Assembly: GCF_003254395.2 (NCBI RefSeq)
Contig: NC_037644.1
Span: 613,001 to 677,000, forward strand
Origin: Apis mellifera
Taxonomy: Eukaryota; Arthropoda; Insecta; Hymenoptera; Apidae
Direction of reading: 5' to 3'
DNA: 64,000 nucleotides
Shown here piece after piece: positions 1 through 13,700 of the stretch (the stretch's first letter is position 1; the number at the start of each line of letters is the position of its first letter). The notes beneath the pieces are model-generated. The model did no database searches, was not told where the DNA came from, and was given only the letters and a program-made list of their open reading frames with translations. The position numbers and the translations under genes were made by a program.

Positions 1-133
1 TTAATCTATCTTTTAAATTCAATCTTCATTTGAGTAACGTTTCTTCGTGAGATTTATTAAACTATAATAACGATCTGTCTGCTTGGATTCACTAAGATTC
101 CATTGGATTTTAGCCAATTTTATCAAAGTGAAC

Positions 134-233
134 ATCGAGTTCAATCCAGTGATTGGCCACGACAATGAGGTCGACCAACTTAGAAACCTTGTGTTCGATT
201 TCATGCGCTGTAAAGCACTCTGTGACAATGATC
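134..233 (-). pseudogene. Possible Ras-GEF (CDC25-homology) domain exon or exon remnant
   Basis: On the minus strand an acceptor (CGCGTTGCAG) precedes 100 nt that read in one frame as I-V-T-E-C ... H-K-V ... L-I-V-V-A-N-H-W-I-E-L-D. Without gaps this matches the central Ras-GEF pattern V-x-S/T-E-I ... K-R-x ... F-I-K-I-A-x-x-x-x-E-L-N, including the spacing from E to K/R. After the E-L-D the only GT is a poor donor (GTTCAC at 133-128) and the frame soon stops. A second frame just downstream reads N-S-M-F-T-L-I, resembling the next part of the domain, which would fit a frame-broken relic. No partner exon of the domain was found to the right. It is a live exon with a poor donor, a decayed copy, or a chance match. 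Confidence 0.33.
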
Positions 234-1204
234 CTGCAACGCGAGATGCCACTCAGACGTACAATGATGAAGTAACAGAGAGAGATTGGATTACTCGATA
301 GATAGTTCTCCATTGTCTATATGTTGTAACTATCGATCCACTTGGAGAAATTAAAAAGCTCCTCGTAGATTCTTTTCTCGAAAAGTGAAAATTTAGTTTT
401 AGATTCGTTCGATTACGTTTTTTTTTTCTTTCTTTTTTTTTGTAAATCTTGAATCTCTTCTATTGTAATTTATGGTTTAACAATGATCGAAAAGATGGAG
501 AAAAATCTTTTAATTTTTATCTATCCAATGATTAATGTACACAGATTTATTGTTCAATTGTTTATCAGATTATTAGATATATTATCTGGCAATGTATATT
601 TTATAATTTGTTTAAAATTTGTTAGTCAAAAAATGTTTTGAATCGAATATATATTTTATAAAATGAATCGTAAAGCTCGCCTCGAAAATATTATACCCAT
701 AGAAATTTTCAAATTATTCAAATTTATCGGATATAGAATCCATCAAGTGTTATTCTTTTCTTCGCGATTCTACAATTCAAATCTTTAAGTTGTATCAACT
801 TTATTGCCATGAAAATTTTCTTCTCGCATACCGCACTTTCCTTTATTCTTTTTTCCCTTTCTCCTTTCTCTTTTCTTTTAAAAATCGTTAAATTGCAAAG
901 TTTCGAGCATAAATCATGATTCATTCCATTTTTCCCTGTGAAAAAAACGTAAACGCAAACGTAAAAACATGATTCTTTATGAGATTGTCTTTCTTCGAAG
1001 GCATAATATTTTTATTATTATTGCTTTTTTCGAGCGTTCTAAACACGACTTATCGTTCTTTGCATTATCGTGGATATTTTTTCGAGCGCCAAAGATAATG
1101 GTAATTATTCATGAATTGCATCGATACTTGATTTCTTTCCTTCTTCCTTTCTTCTTTCTTTTCTTTTTCTTTTTCTTCTTTCTTTTTTTTTCTTTGCGAC
1201 AAGA

Positions 1205-1246
1205 AGATAAATCGAGGATTTTTATTAAAGCATCAAGAACCTTATG
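1205..1246 (+). repeat. Isolated fragment of the 276-bp repeat
   Basis: TTAAAGCATCAAGAACCTTA at 1225-1244 is a 20-base exact match to the end of unit 1 of the array at 9901-10728. The bases before it (AGATAAAT...TTTT) also resemble the unit, and a C/T-rich tract lies just upstream. This suggests the array unit derives from a dispersed element. Confidence 0.55.
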
Positions 1247-3339
1247 AAACTTATGATTATTGCTGTAGTATTCTTATCGATTCGTTTTCAAGCATATTTA
1301 CTCTCCTCTTTCGCTCCAACTTTCATCAAGTCAATTTTATTTAGACATCTTCAGATCTCTGTCTCTTTGCGTTTTCCATTCCTTGTTAGAAAAAGATGAA
1401 TTGAAACGAACGTGATTTCATTGCTACTTTTGAGATTTTATTTTTATTCTTCTTTTCGTTTTCATTTAGATTCAAGATAGAAAAGAAATCGTTTAAATTT
1501 CTTACGAATTAATTATGTTGCTCATTGGAAATAAATGATTCTATTTAACTTTCAAAAATTAGCTTATTTTCTATTACAGTAATATTACATTGCATATAAT
1601 GCTTTTATTTTAAAATAGAATAAATTCAGCAACAAATAAAAAACCAAGAACATAAAAAATCCAATAATTATTATATTTAAATTTCGTATTTTTTTTTTAC
1701 GTTTGTTGTATTCATCCGTCATAATATTTTGATTTAATGAGAAAAGTTCGCCATTATTCGTTAGCATTCGTTCGATGTAATTTTTTCTTTTTTTTCGTAA
1801 TGGAATATCCTGTTTATTTATTCCATATCCTTTTCAAATTATATTTTTTATACTATCGTTATTTATCATTATAAATCTTTCTTTATCCTTGTCTCGAAAA
1901 TTTTATCGTTAGTTTCATCAAAAAAATTAATCATATATAAATTAACAGAATATAGAATTATTATAAAATAATAATACGTTGGAACGATTCGTGGGGAAAA
2001 GCAGTCAGAAATCAATTTGCGGATGAAACGATCGGTGTTCGACCCGAATTACTCCGAATATCGATTTCTAGACGAATCAAGCTAACATAGACGAATGAAC
2101 CTGCTGATCTAAAAGTGTAATTTCGAGGTGTTGTTTCGAGGAGGCTGAAAGACTTTCGAACGGTATGAATAATCGTACTCCGAATAGAAAATTCAACGAA
2201 AATTGCAATCCGTGACGTATCTCTAGATTCGACACTTTAATCGCGAAAATTGATTCTTCATCCTATCGAATCTTTTGAGAAGAATTTTCGATATTTATTA
2301 TTCAAGATTTCGATTCGTCCAAAATTGTTGTTCTCATCCTTCGTCGAGATATGTATTTATTCTTCCATGGTAAATCTAATAGAGCAAATAATACATCTTC
2401 TTCAAATCAAATACATTGGAACTAGTGATTCGTGAACACTTGAACATTATTAGTCGTGAGAATGTTCGTAAATAGCCGGTTCACGTGAATAAGTAAGATA
2501 GCCGTGCTATAAGAATACGGCAACAGTGCTGCCTTGACCTTTGATAGTTATAACAAAATCTAATCCTAGTGGAGGATCGAAGTGGTATTCACGGTTAGTT
2601 GTAAACAATACTAGTAATTAATTTCGTTGAAATATGAAGAAAATAACAATTTCAAATAACAATTCTTCGAACTGTTAATATTAACATTATTATTATATAG
2701 GAATATATTGAAGTTATATAATTACAATAAAAAGAAAAAACAATCCAATTTCGATATGCAAGGAAATAAGATGGAAAATTTAAATTTAAATAATAAAAGT
2801 GTAAATGTCTATCTCGAAAGTGGGAATATTCCAGTTTATTTGTTTCAAGTTATTCACAATCGATATTATTATATTCTCGAGGCGTTAAAACCATTGTTAA
2901 TCGGACTTATTTTCAACCGAATGGCTTTGACGCTATCCTATGACACATTGTCAACGTTCCAACAATAAATCTCGCTAATATCGTAGAAGTAGAACCTTGA
3001 GCTCGCTAGATGATGATATTCAATTATTACCGCGGCTTATGCAGTCGTTTCGTCGAGGAACATAGAATTCGATCGTAATTGCCTTGATAAGTTGTCGTGA
3101 AATTTTATCATACGCGAAATAAAATATTTGGTACGTAAATATAGAATTATATAAAAAGAGATCGAATTCAAACATTTCATCATTTATCCAAGTTAAGAAA
3201 TTATGTAATCAACGTTTATTTTCATTGGCGACGAAACTAAATCTAATTTTGAAATATCGTCGTTAATTTAAAAAAAAAAAGAAAGAAAAACGAGGAAGAT
3301 CGGCTTAATTAAATACATATTCGATTCATCGTTACACTC

Positions 3340-3620
3340 GAGGAACGGCCATATTTTTCGTTTCATCAGTCGTACTCGTGCTCAGGGTGAAACAACGACG
3401 CCAATCAATGAAAGCGTTCGTCCATAACGGCTGTGGAATTCCCAGCCTTATTATTGCCGTCTTGTTGGTGAAATATGTGCCCTTGAAGAGGAAAAAAATT
3501 TAATACCGTTCGCCGGGAGAATTTCATTGCGGGAACGAAGGAAAGTCGAGGAAGTCACGAGAACGTCCAGCTCTAAAGGAACCTATTTCTCCACGTGACG
3601 TCCGGTTTGTCTCTATTTTC
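3340..3620. other. GC-elevated noncoding island with E-box/CRE composite
   Basis: Higher GC and CpG than the surroundings with no sustained coding frame. CACGTGACGT at 3592-3601 joins a canonical E-box to a CRE-like half. Candidate conserved regulatory element, on composition alone. Confidence 0.3.
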
Positions 3621-6600
3621 ATTCGTATCTTATCCACGATGATTACCAATTTTTTTCTTAATAAATCAACAAATGAGACAAGGTAAACGATCATTTTTAC
3701 ATTTTCTTATTTTTCGTTTAGAAAATTTATACAATTTAACATATTTTTAACATATTTATTATCCTCAAACAAATTCAGATGAAACTTTTATTCCATGTAT
3801 ATCAAGAAATCTAAAGGATTCTGAAGGAGAAATCGAAACGAGAGAGATCTCCTCGAGCGATGTAAAGTGATAGGCGGAATTCGATACACAGAGAGAAGAA
3901 AAATCGATGACGTAAGATTCATAAAACGCGAATAATTCAGTGGCGCGATGTTTACACGCGATTCGTCGATCGGAAGAATGCATTTGCATACGAACGCGAT
4001 TCCGGAAAATCCGAGCTTCCCTCGATTTCAGATGCATTAACAACGATCGTTTCGACTCTTGAACACCTGTTGTGATTCCCTTCGAATTTCTTCAACTGTT
4101 CTGGCTCCTCGATCCTCCAAGAAAATCTCTACGCTTGCCATCGCGTCTCGATCTCAAATGTTGCCTTTCAAGTCCGCCAACAATTTCACCGAGCTTGTCT
4201 TCCTGTTACAGAATTTCTTCTTCACACTTTATTTCATTTTTTTCTTCCATTTCTAAGGAGATTCCATTTATTATTTTTATTTTACTCTTTTCTTCCCTTT
4301 AAATTCACGATCCCTGTAGATTATCGATACTTTAAATTTATTCTATATAATTGATGACGTTCAATAATTCGAGTTGTTCTTCAATTGCTATTATATAAAT
4401 GTAGAATTCGTTGTAGTTATATATAATAATAAGAAAAATCTTCAAATAATTATACAATTTTTTTTATATTAATCTTAGATGGTAGTATTCGCAATATTAA
4501 TAATTTGTTTTCAATTCTCGTATGTTTAAGGATTGTTGGATAATTTTTCTCACGTATATTTTAATTTATGCTAATTTTATTCGAGCATTTTTATTATTTA
4601 CACACGTTCGACATTGTTAGTTTCATGCTTTATTTAGTTTCACTTCAAATTCTCATCGATCTTTGAATCTCGTGAAAAATAATCATAGAATAACCTTTAT
4701 TATTGGATCAAAGGTTTCAAAGGTTGAATAAAAATCATGGTGAATTGAAAGATGCAACTATCCTTTTATAACTGGTTCCCTTGAAAGTCGATATAAGATT
4801 TTTTTCTCCATTTTGTTCCTCTTTGAAGGAGAAATATATCGTCGGCGTTGGAATTTAGTTCAATGCAACAGCAAGTTATTTAGAATATCTACTATGCGAC
4901 CTATCTTATTCAATGTGGAATAATACGGCGAGAAAAAGTCGTTCGCCAACTCGAAGGAGGATTATTGTAAAGAAAAGACTTCGATCTTCGAACTTACGAC
5001 GATTTTAGTTGCGTGAAAAAATTGTCAAGCTGTTTGAATTAGAATGAAAAGTACGTAAGTCAAGTTTATTCGCGGAAGATCGAATAAACCGACAAAGAAA
5101 TATACATATGAAGGACGTAATCGCGAAAATTTGTCGATTTCCACAAATATTGATGGGATACGAAAAAAATATAATACGAAGGATCAAAATCTCCCTGACA
5201 AAGGAAACGCAAGTCCATTGGAGCTCATAACGAAGCTGTATCAATTGGTAACTTTTGTCTGGTCCATTGAGCACTCTTGATTAAAGCGATTCGAGTAACA
5301 AGTTCTCTTGTTTGATACAAAATTGATTATTTATTATTCATCATGTCGCTGTTTCAATTTCTTTTCTCAAATTTTATGAAATTTTATAATTTTTGCTCAA
5401 ATGTGTTGTGTTTCTCGATTTTTTCAGAAAGATTTCTTTTCTTTAAATTAAAATATCGTTTCAACTATATATTGAAATTTTTTCAATAAAATTGACACGA
5501 TTATGGTAATTTCCATCGCATTAAGGTTGTTTTGCAATGTTTTAAACTTATCGAGTATCAAAACGTAATGAAAATTAAAGTTTTCACTTCCTGGAACCAT
5601 TTAGAATTGCACTATTATATAATATGTACGCGGTCATTATATCTGGAAAATTTCAATCTGCAACCTATTTCGGGAGGAATAATTTATAACTACGGGTGGA
5701 GCGGTAAATAATGCTATCTATTTTCACGAAACAGAAATAATTCATGTATTTGTAAATCGGATAAATTTGGATACCAATCTTTCGATATATTTACTTAATC
5801 GAAAAAAAAATCAAACACGATCAAATATATTTAGCGATCAAAATGCGTATGTAAAATAACGGATAAAATAATAATCGTATAATAATTGCTCGAACGTGGT
5901 TGAATTTTCGTTCGAACGAATATCCTTTCTCTTTGATATAAAAATTGATAACGTAATGAAACGACAAATTTCGGTTTGAAAATGGATCGTAAAACAGAAT
6001 ATTCGACAAAAAGGAAAGCAAGCTGCGAACTTAAAGATCTCTATTTAAACCTCGGCCGATTCGCAACACATTCGTGCAAGATTTACCAAACACTCGCAAT
6101 CGAGGAGAAAACAAATAAACCATTCGATTCAAAGTTTTCTCAATCGATAGGCAACAGCGCGTTAAACCTCTTTCACACCACGATATGGCTAGTATCGTAT
6201 TTGTCGTGAATATAATCGTGAATATCGATTTGTACGGAGTGTCGACAAGACTTAACTAACAATATGCGATGAATAATTCCTCGCAAAAGAAGGAATATTG
6301 ATTTCAAATATTAATTTTTTTCTTTACGAAAATTTTTGTTTCAGCTTCGCTGATGAATTATTAAGAAAAGACGGAATGCGTGGACTTGTCCGGAAGTAGC
6401 GTTGGGTATGTGTCGCTAGCGAGTCGCCAAATTTGAACAAATATGTTCAAATCAATATTTCTCGAACCAGACGATCGATGATGTATATCCAACCTCTGTC
6501 TACGCGTTCTATGATTCTTTTTCGTCGATAACTCGTTAACGAAGCGAGAATTTTCGCAAAGGAAAAAACGTAATTCCTTGAAATTAGTAAAATCATCGAT

Positions 6601-7580
6601 TGGAATTAATTCTCGAAAGACGTACGATCGAATTTATATCGAATGTGATGACAAGAGCTTTATAAAGAACTGTGTGAAAAAGACTTTATAACGACGGGAT
6701 GCGTCTTTGGAAACCGCGTGTCAAGAATTTATTTTGTTAGATAATCGTTCGTAATCAAATTTTTACCTATTATTCATCGCGTGCGCGATCAAACAAACAA
6801 CGATCTCGATGCAGAAATGCTGGTTAAAACGGATTCACCGTCGACGGTGAAATGTCTGACTAATGGCGAAATATAAAGATCGCAATCGCTTTTATTATAA
6901 TGATTATTCGATTGGCCATTATTCATTTCGAAAGAAATACAAATATTGGCACTTGTATCGAGATGATGTCACGATTTCGAAGGTTGCAGAAGAAAATTTC
7001 ACGTTTTGCATTTTTCAGGATTCGAGCGTTGGAAATGAACGATGCCGATGGTTGGAAATTTTACGAGGACAAGAAAATTGAAAATCGGAATTTTTAATAG
7101 GAAATTGGACGTTTTTTTTTTTATTTGAAAATTGGAACTCGAAAGAGATTGGAATCTTAAGATTGAAAATGCGGGAGATTGAAAATCGCGCAGTATGGAA
7201 ATTTTAAAATGGAAAATCTCCGGGAAGAGGCTCGGAGATATATATGTATAGAATTTCGATGTTATTCCTTAGCCGGCTTCTTGGGAAAACATCTTAGTTC
7301 TAAATTTGAAAATTCTTTACTTACGAATACTTTGATAAACGTCAAGATTCCGAGTTTGGCGTTTTCGAAAGGCAAATATAATTTTAAAAGCAAAATTTAA
7401 TTCAAAGCCAATAATTTTTCAAGAAGCTTAATAATCAAAAACTAAAATTAGAATCAAATTATGTCGATACGTATCCTTCAATCAATTCGAATGACTGACC
7501 AACTAGTCATTTACTGTTAGTCAATGTTATCGTTTATAAATAGAAATAGGATATCCGCATGATAATGTTATTATTACACC

Positions 7581-7607
7581 ATTTTCAACGTATGAAACGT
7601 TGAAAAT
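7581..7607. other. Perfect hairpin, 10-bp stem
   Basis: ATTTTCAACG and CGTTGAAAAT separated by 7 bases. AT-rich, so possibly a chance match. Confidence 0.4.
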
Positions 7608-8057
7608 TATATGGAAATAGGAGATAATCAAGGGGCGGAAAAAAAAGAATAGAGAATACAATTAAAAAAAATTATTGATTCTTCTTCGATAATTCAGAAT
7701 TAATTAGGAATAATAACGAATAATGTAATCATTCATCGTTATCCCGTTCGTAAAAGCGAAATATCGGTAGAATAGTTATTTATCAGAATTCAATAACATC
7801 GTGCTTCGAACAAATTTCCAAAGTATACTAATATACTATATTTCCGTTAAATCACGCAACGTTGCATGTATACCGGTACACGATATTATTTAATAACATT
7901 TTCCTCGCAATAACGAACAGTAGAAAATATTAATTCTCTGTTACTTCTTAACGAATACATGTTTCTGATAATTCTCAAACGTTATTCATCACAGTGGCTG
8001 ATAAAACGACTAAACGTTGGGTGCTACGTTGATATTAAATCGCATAATCGCGGGTGT

Positions 8058-8095
8058 AAATATATATATATGTATATTTATATATATATATATAT
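8058..8095. repeat. Interrupted TA microsatellite
   Basis: Two TA tracts separated by TGTATATT. Confidence 0.9.
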
Positions 8096-8962
8096 CGGCC
8101 ACTGTGCACGTGCATTGTTTCCTATCAGTTTCCCGTGTTTCCATTGTTCGTTCGATATGTTTGCTTTGTTTCGACGACTCCGTTATATTCAATTATTCTC
8201 GAGAGATGAAAAACTCGATTATTGTTCGAATAGGATGAACTTTTCAATGATACATTTTTATTGGAATTTTAATGCGTCACATTAGTCACTCGTTGGATAA
8301 ATTTCGCTTAACTTTCTAAAAGTAATGCGAATATTCGTTTTTAAAATATTTCAAGATTCTTCTCTATTAGTTATTAATAGTTTTATTATTTTTTTCCATT
8401 ATTTTCATTCGGTTACGTGCTCTATAAAGGTATAAAGATTTTCTATTTTAAATCTATTGCGTGGCTATTAAAAGGAAATTAATCCGAGATAGATAATGAT
8501 TACTATTAAATATTAAAATTATAATTGCACGAAATTGATATTAAATTTTTTTTCTCTGATTCGTGTATAATAAGCGCGTTGCTATCGATCGAATTATTTC
8601 TATAATTTCGACCTTTTAAAAATATAACCAAGTTTAATATACTATTTCGTGTCACAAATTACGTTATTTTATTATTTCTACAATAATGCATTCGAGGAAA
8701 GATCCAAACGATATTTTGTTTCAATACTATCCTTCATAGATATATATATTTATTTTCGTTATTTCTAGCAATTCTCGTAGATACAAAGCAAGAAACAGAA
8801 ATACACGTATTCCATTTTATCGATTAAACTTTCCGTTGATTAAATCGATTAAACTTACTAATAGCGTAGAACGTTCATAATCATCCACTCCAACGATTGT
8901 TTATCCAAGGAGAACCTGAAGACACACAAAATAGAAATATTTTGTCAGAAAATTGCAATTCC

Positions 8963-8982
8963 TTTTTTTTTTTTTTTTTTTT
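8963..8982. repeat. 20-base poly(T) run
   Basis: Uninterrupted T run. Similar shorter A or T runs occur at about 22990-23009, 37434-37459, 44899-44914 and 63060-63077. Confidence 0.95.
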
Positions 8983-9900
8983 CAAAATTCTAACGAAACG
9001 CGTCTTTTTTAACGGGATCACAAAGGAGAAAGAAAAGTCTAATTCGAATTCTTTTTCCATTCCTCCTAGTTTCGATTCTCTCTCGCTCGTTTCGAATAAA
9101 ATCCTCTCGTACGAGAATCGCTCTTCAATCATGAACGAGCCGACACTGTGCCGTTGTTAATTGCTTGTCCGGTATTCCCCGTGCCTGACACACGATGTTC
9201 AAATTAATTACCGGAATCTATTACGCGTTTCTCGATGGGTACACCTTTTGTCGTTTCCCGCATTCCCTCTCTTAACACGAAGAAAATATATCTCGTGATT
9301 CGCTCTCGAGATTCGGCTACATACTCTTTCTTTTTCTTTTTCTTTTTTTTTAAATGAAAAAGCTCGAATATAAACAGGAAATTAATAAGAAAAGAACGGT
9401 GGAATATATAAACGTTATTGGAACTGTTGCAGATTCGAAGTCGAACGATTATTCGAGCGGAATTGATAGGATTCATTATAGAATTACTGGAAATCGGTAA
9501 TAACGGCATTGTCTGTACGAATCATTACGAGAGATTTTATTAATTAAGATTATGCGATCGATGAAATTTGCCATGCTGACTTATCGAATGAGTAACAAGG
9601 AGAATAAAGATTAGGGAGAAGAAAATATTTACGATATTGTTATCTCGACGAATTTATAAATCCTAATCTCATTTTCATCCTCGCATTGTAGTCCTCGACT
9701 ATATAATCAAATTTCGAGGATACTTTTGTGTTCAAAGGAGAATAGGCCGTATCGTTAAGAACGATAGCCATGTAATAGTTTGTATTGCGGAGATAAAATC
9801 GTATTAGGACAATGGAGGCACGGGTAGTTGAGTTTCCATTGTATTTGGAAAAAGTTGCGCGCTACTAAACGAAAATCAATTTTCTCGAAAACTTTACGCG

Positions 9901-10728
9901 TTACCCCCTTTTTTTTTTCTTTCTTCTCGAACGAAAAGTAAATAATATCATACATCGATGATATTGTAGGATGGAAAAATACATGTTTTCATTATAATAT
10001 TAATAGGCGTTAATAGAAGTGGATAATTAGTATTTTAAATTTATATTGCAGAAATTTTCACAGATTATAAACGAGTTCGTTGACTTGCTTAAAAGAACTT
10101 AAAAGAATACATTAGGAAATTTGCATTTCGTTGTAGGATAAATATTTCCATCGTGTTTTTTAAAGCATCAAGAACCTTACCCTTTTCTTTTTTTCTTTCG
10201 TCTCAAACGAAAAGTAAATAATATGATACATCGATGATATCGAATAGAAACGTACACGTTTTCATTATAATATTAATAGGCGTTGATAAAAGTGGATAAT
10301 TAATATTTTAAATCTATATTGCAGAAATTTTCACAGATTATAAACAAATTCGTTGGCTTGCACGGAACTTAAAAGAATACATTAGGAAATTTGCATTTCG
10401 TTGTAGGATAAATATTTCCATTGTGTTTCTTAAAGCTAAATCAAGAACCTTACCCTTTTCTTTTTTTCTTTCTTCTCAAACGAAAAGTAAATAATATGAT
10501 CGATGATATTGTAGAATAGAAAAGTACACGTTTTCATTATAATATTATAATGATAATATATAGGCGTTGATAAAGGCGTTAATAATTAGTATTTTAAATC
10601 TATTGCAGAAATTTTCACAGATTATAAACGAGTTCATTGGCTTGCACAAAACTTAAAAGAATATATTAGGAAATTTGCATTTCGTTGTAGGATAAATATT
10701 TCCATCGTGTTTCTTGAAGCATCAAGAA
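9901..10728 (+). repeat. Three-copy tandem repeat, unit about 276 bp
   Basis: Units begin at 9901, 10177 and 10450 with TTACCC followed by a C/T-rich tract. Each then passes through GAAAAGTAAATAATAT, ATCGATGATAT, TTTTCATTATAATATTA, GCAGAAATTTTCACAG, GAAATTTGCATTTCGTTGTA and CATCAAGAA. Units differ by small indels and substitutions. The third ends near 10728, where the match to CAAGAACCTTACCC is lost. Confidence 0.9.
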
Positions 10729-13700
10729 GGAAGTAAACGTTTCATCGAAAATTTTAATACTTCAAAACATTAATTTTTTATTGGAAAGGAAAATTCATCT
10801 ATTCCCTTTCGATCTTTGCATTATTTAATGTGGTCTCTTTCAGTCCTTTGAATAAATACTTCTCTAGTTTCCATTTCCTGGAAAAATCACCGTTCTGAAT
10901 CATAAAACCAACTTGATTCCAAGAAAACTTTTCAGTAGATATTGCTCTCTTTCGATGTAATATTCAAAGCTTTGATCATTCACAAATATCTTGTAATTTT
11001 AATAAAATCGAATAAATAAATTTCGAATTTAGTAAATAAATTTCTTACCATAAATTTCGTATGAAGTATATTTTATATGACTTTGAGTAGACTGATTTAA
11101 CCGAAAGCAATAATAATTAAAATATCGCGATGAATATTTATTATTTGCTTTTAATTCAAAATTTCTTTTTTTTTTTTAAGCAAAAAAATGTTTTGAAAAT
11201 CACACGATCGATTAATAATAAAATAATCGATCGTGCATTCTATTTAATTTATTTTCTTTCTCTCTTTAATTTTTATATTCTTTTTTTAAATGTTACGAAT
11301 CATTATCTCTGTTATCTCGATTAGTTTTTGCTGATTTGATCGATCTTTATTTATTATTTTTATTTTATAACGTAATTTGTTAGTCGAGATATATAATTTC
11401 TACGATCGATATTTTTGTTTTATTTCGATATATAGATTCACCTTCTAAAATATTGACAGATATTTTTGCATCACCTTGTATACCTACTAAACCTAACATT
11501 TTTATTTACTCGTCACGCCAAATTAATTTGGCACGTGTTAGCGTAAAATCGTTAGATTTGGAAGGGGAAAAAAAAAGGAAAAAAATAAATCTGAACGTAT
11601 CATCTCCCTTTATAATCTTATTCGTGCATAAACGAAATTTAACGTTTGATTTTGTTCAATGATGAACGCAATAAAAATTGGAAGTATCAGGTATTTTAAC
11701 TCGATAACGAAAAGAACTGGGGTTTTTGGACGTCGGCCATGCATCATTTTAATGACACGAATGTGTCTGAATTCAGCAGCCCGATTTTAATGCGATTTTG
11801 GCAACGGCCGCGTGTGAAAATCACTGCTGATCATATTTTGAAAATAAATTCGATCCCTAAATATTCGGGTCAGTTTGGAAAAAATAAGTGCAAGATGTTG
11901 GCGTAATTAAGGTAAAAAATTTAATCGATGATTAATTTTTTTAAAACACTGAAACGACAATTAATATTAATTCATTTTGATAAATTATTTCAGGCTACTT
12001 CATACATTTATATTTAATCATTTTGATTACGTTAATTTTATTCCGAATTTTTGTGATATAATATTTATACAAACATAACAAATCATGGATAATAATTTTT
12101 GAATCGTAACCGATCTTATTGAATTTCAACAATGAAAAGAACTTTAACGGTGAAATTTCTCGAGATGAATCCGGTTTCTTGTCTCCGGTATTATTAAGAC
12201 TTGATTACTTTGTCGCGCTTAATTTCCTTAATAACAGGATCATTCAATTGCCAGTCAGATCTAAATACGTCTAAAGACATAATTTCGAATCGTTGAAAGA
12301 GAAGATACGCAATCGAGTCTCAACCATCATGAACGAAGAATGTCAAGTACTCGTCTGAGCTATTCTGCATCGAGATATCCATCCATAATAATTACCATCA
12401 TTTTCACGGATTAACACACGCACAATGGTTTTTTTTTTAAACCGTGCTTCTTGAAGTCTAATCGAGAGATGTATAAGTTGGAACGATTCTCTTCCTTCGT
12501 TGAAAAGTAAAATTTCATTGAATTTCGTATTTTACAAAGATTTGAAAAGAATGAAAATATATTTTTATCACCGTGAATGAAACAAAGACTATAGATTTCT
12601 TATCTAAATAATAAGAATTAAATAATAGCGCATAAAATGAAATAGCATTTTAATCTTTAATAATAAAAGTAATTTATGTTGCAATTAATCGAAATCATTT
12701 CATCTCGTGAAATTAATTATTCATGTCTTGCTTAAAGGAATATTCAGACGTTGATCGAGATAAATATATATTTGAAATTAAAATTAATAAAATAACGATA
12801 TAAATAAGTGAGAAAAATTTTAATTGTGATAAAAAGTTTTTAAAAATCAAACAACTTGTCAATTTACTTATCAACTGTGATTATAAAGTTAAAAAATTAA
12901 AATTAAAAAGTTAAAGTTCACTGGTTCGTACGAATTTTTCCAATTGAAGATTTAATGGATGTGTTGGATTTTCGTTGATTAAGCAAATCAACGAAGAAAT
13001 TGACAACGATTCTGAGAATGAAAAACGAGAAATGATGAAAATATCGAAAGGTCTTTTCAAAGCTTCTTTTCAGACAGATTTCGAGAAATGATTTCGACAC
13101 GAAATTGAATAGACAGTTTTATATTTTGAAAAATGGAAATTGTAAAATTGGTTGAATGAAATGATATACGAAAAGGTTAAAGTTTACTTTAGGAAATTAT
13201 TGATTTTTTATTTATCGATAATTTTTGATCGATAATAAATGAGGTAAAATTTTAAAAATCCCAGTTTTTAAAATTCGTGAAATCAAAACATTACTGAAAA
13301 AGGGAGTAACGTGTTTTTTAATATTCAAAGGATCAAAAGGGTAAAAATTTCTATCTCTAAATGCTAAATTTTTGAATTTAGCATTCAAGAATTTTTCTCA
13401 TACATAATATTACTAATTTTTTGAATAAATAAAGTTCGAGATTAAAGTTAAAATACTGTGGTGAATTTTTCGATGCAAATTCAACAAAATTTTTATGGCT
13501 AGCCGTCAGATTTTTAATCATAAAATTCGTTGCAAATATGTAATTCATGTTATAACAAACAACAATAATTAAAACAGAGATTATTTTTCGTGTCAGATCG
13601 ATAACACATCCGACGAAAGTTTAAATATATAAAATTTTGGCAAATATTCCAAAATAGTAATTTCAAAATGTTTCATAAAAATTTTAAATTAATAATTTTT

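Larger units (their letters stand above)
234..9900. other. Noncoding AT-rich stretch
   Basis: No exon, tRNA or transposase could be supported. Apart from the repeat fragment at 1205-1246, the island at 3340-3620, a hairpin and simple repeats, I see only short chance frames. Confidence 0.6.
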
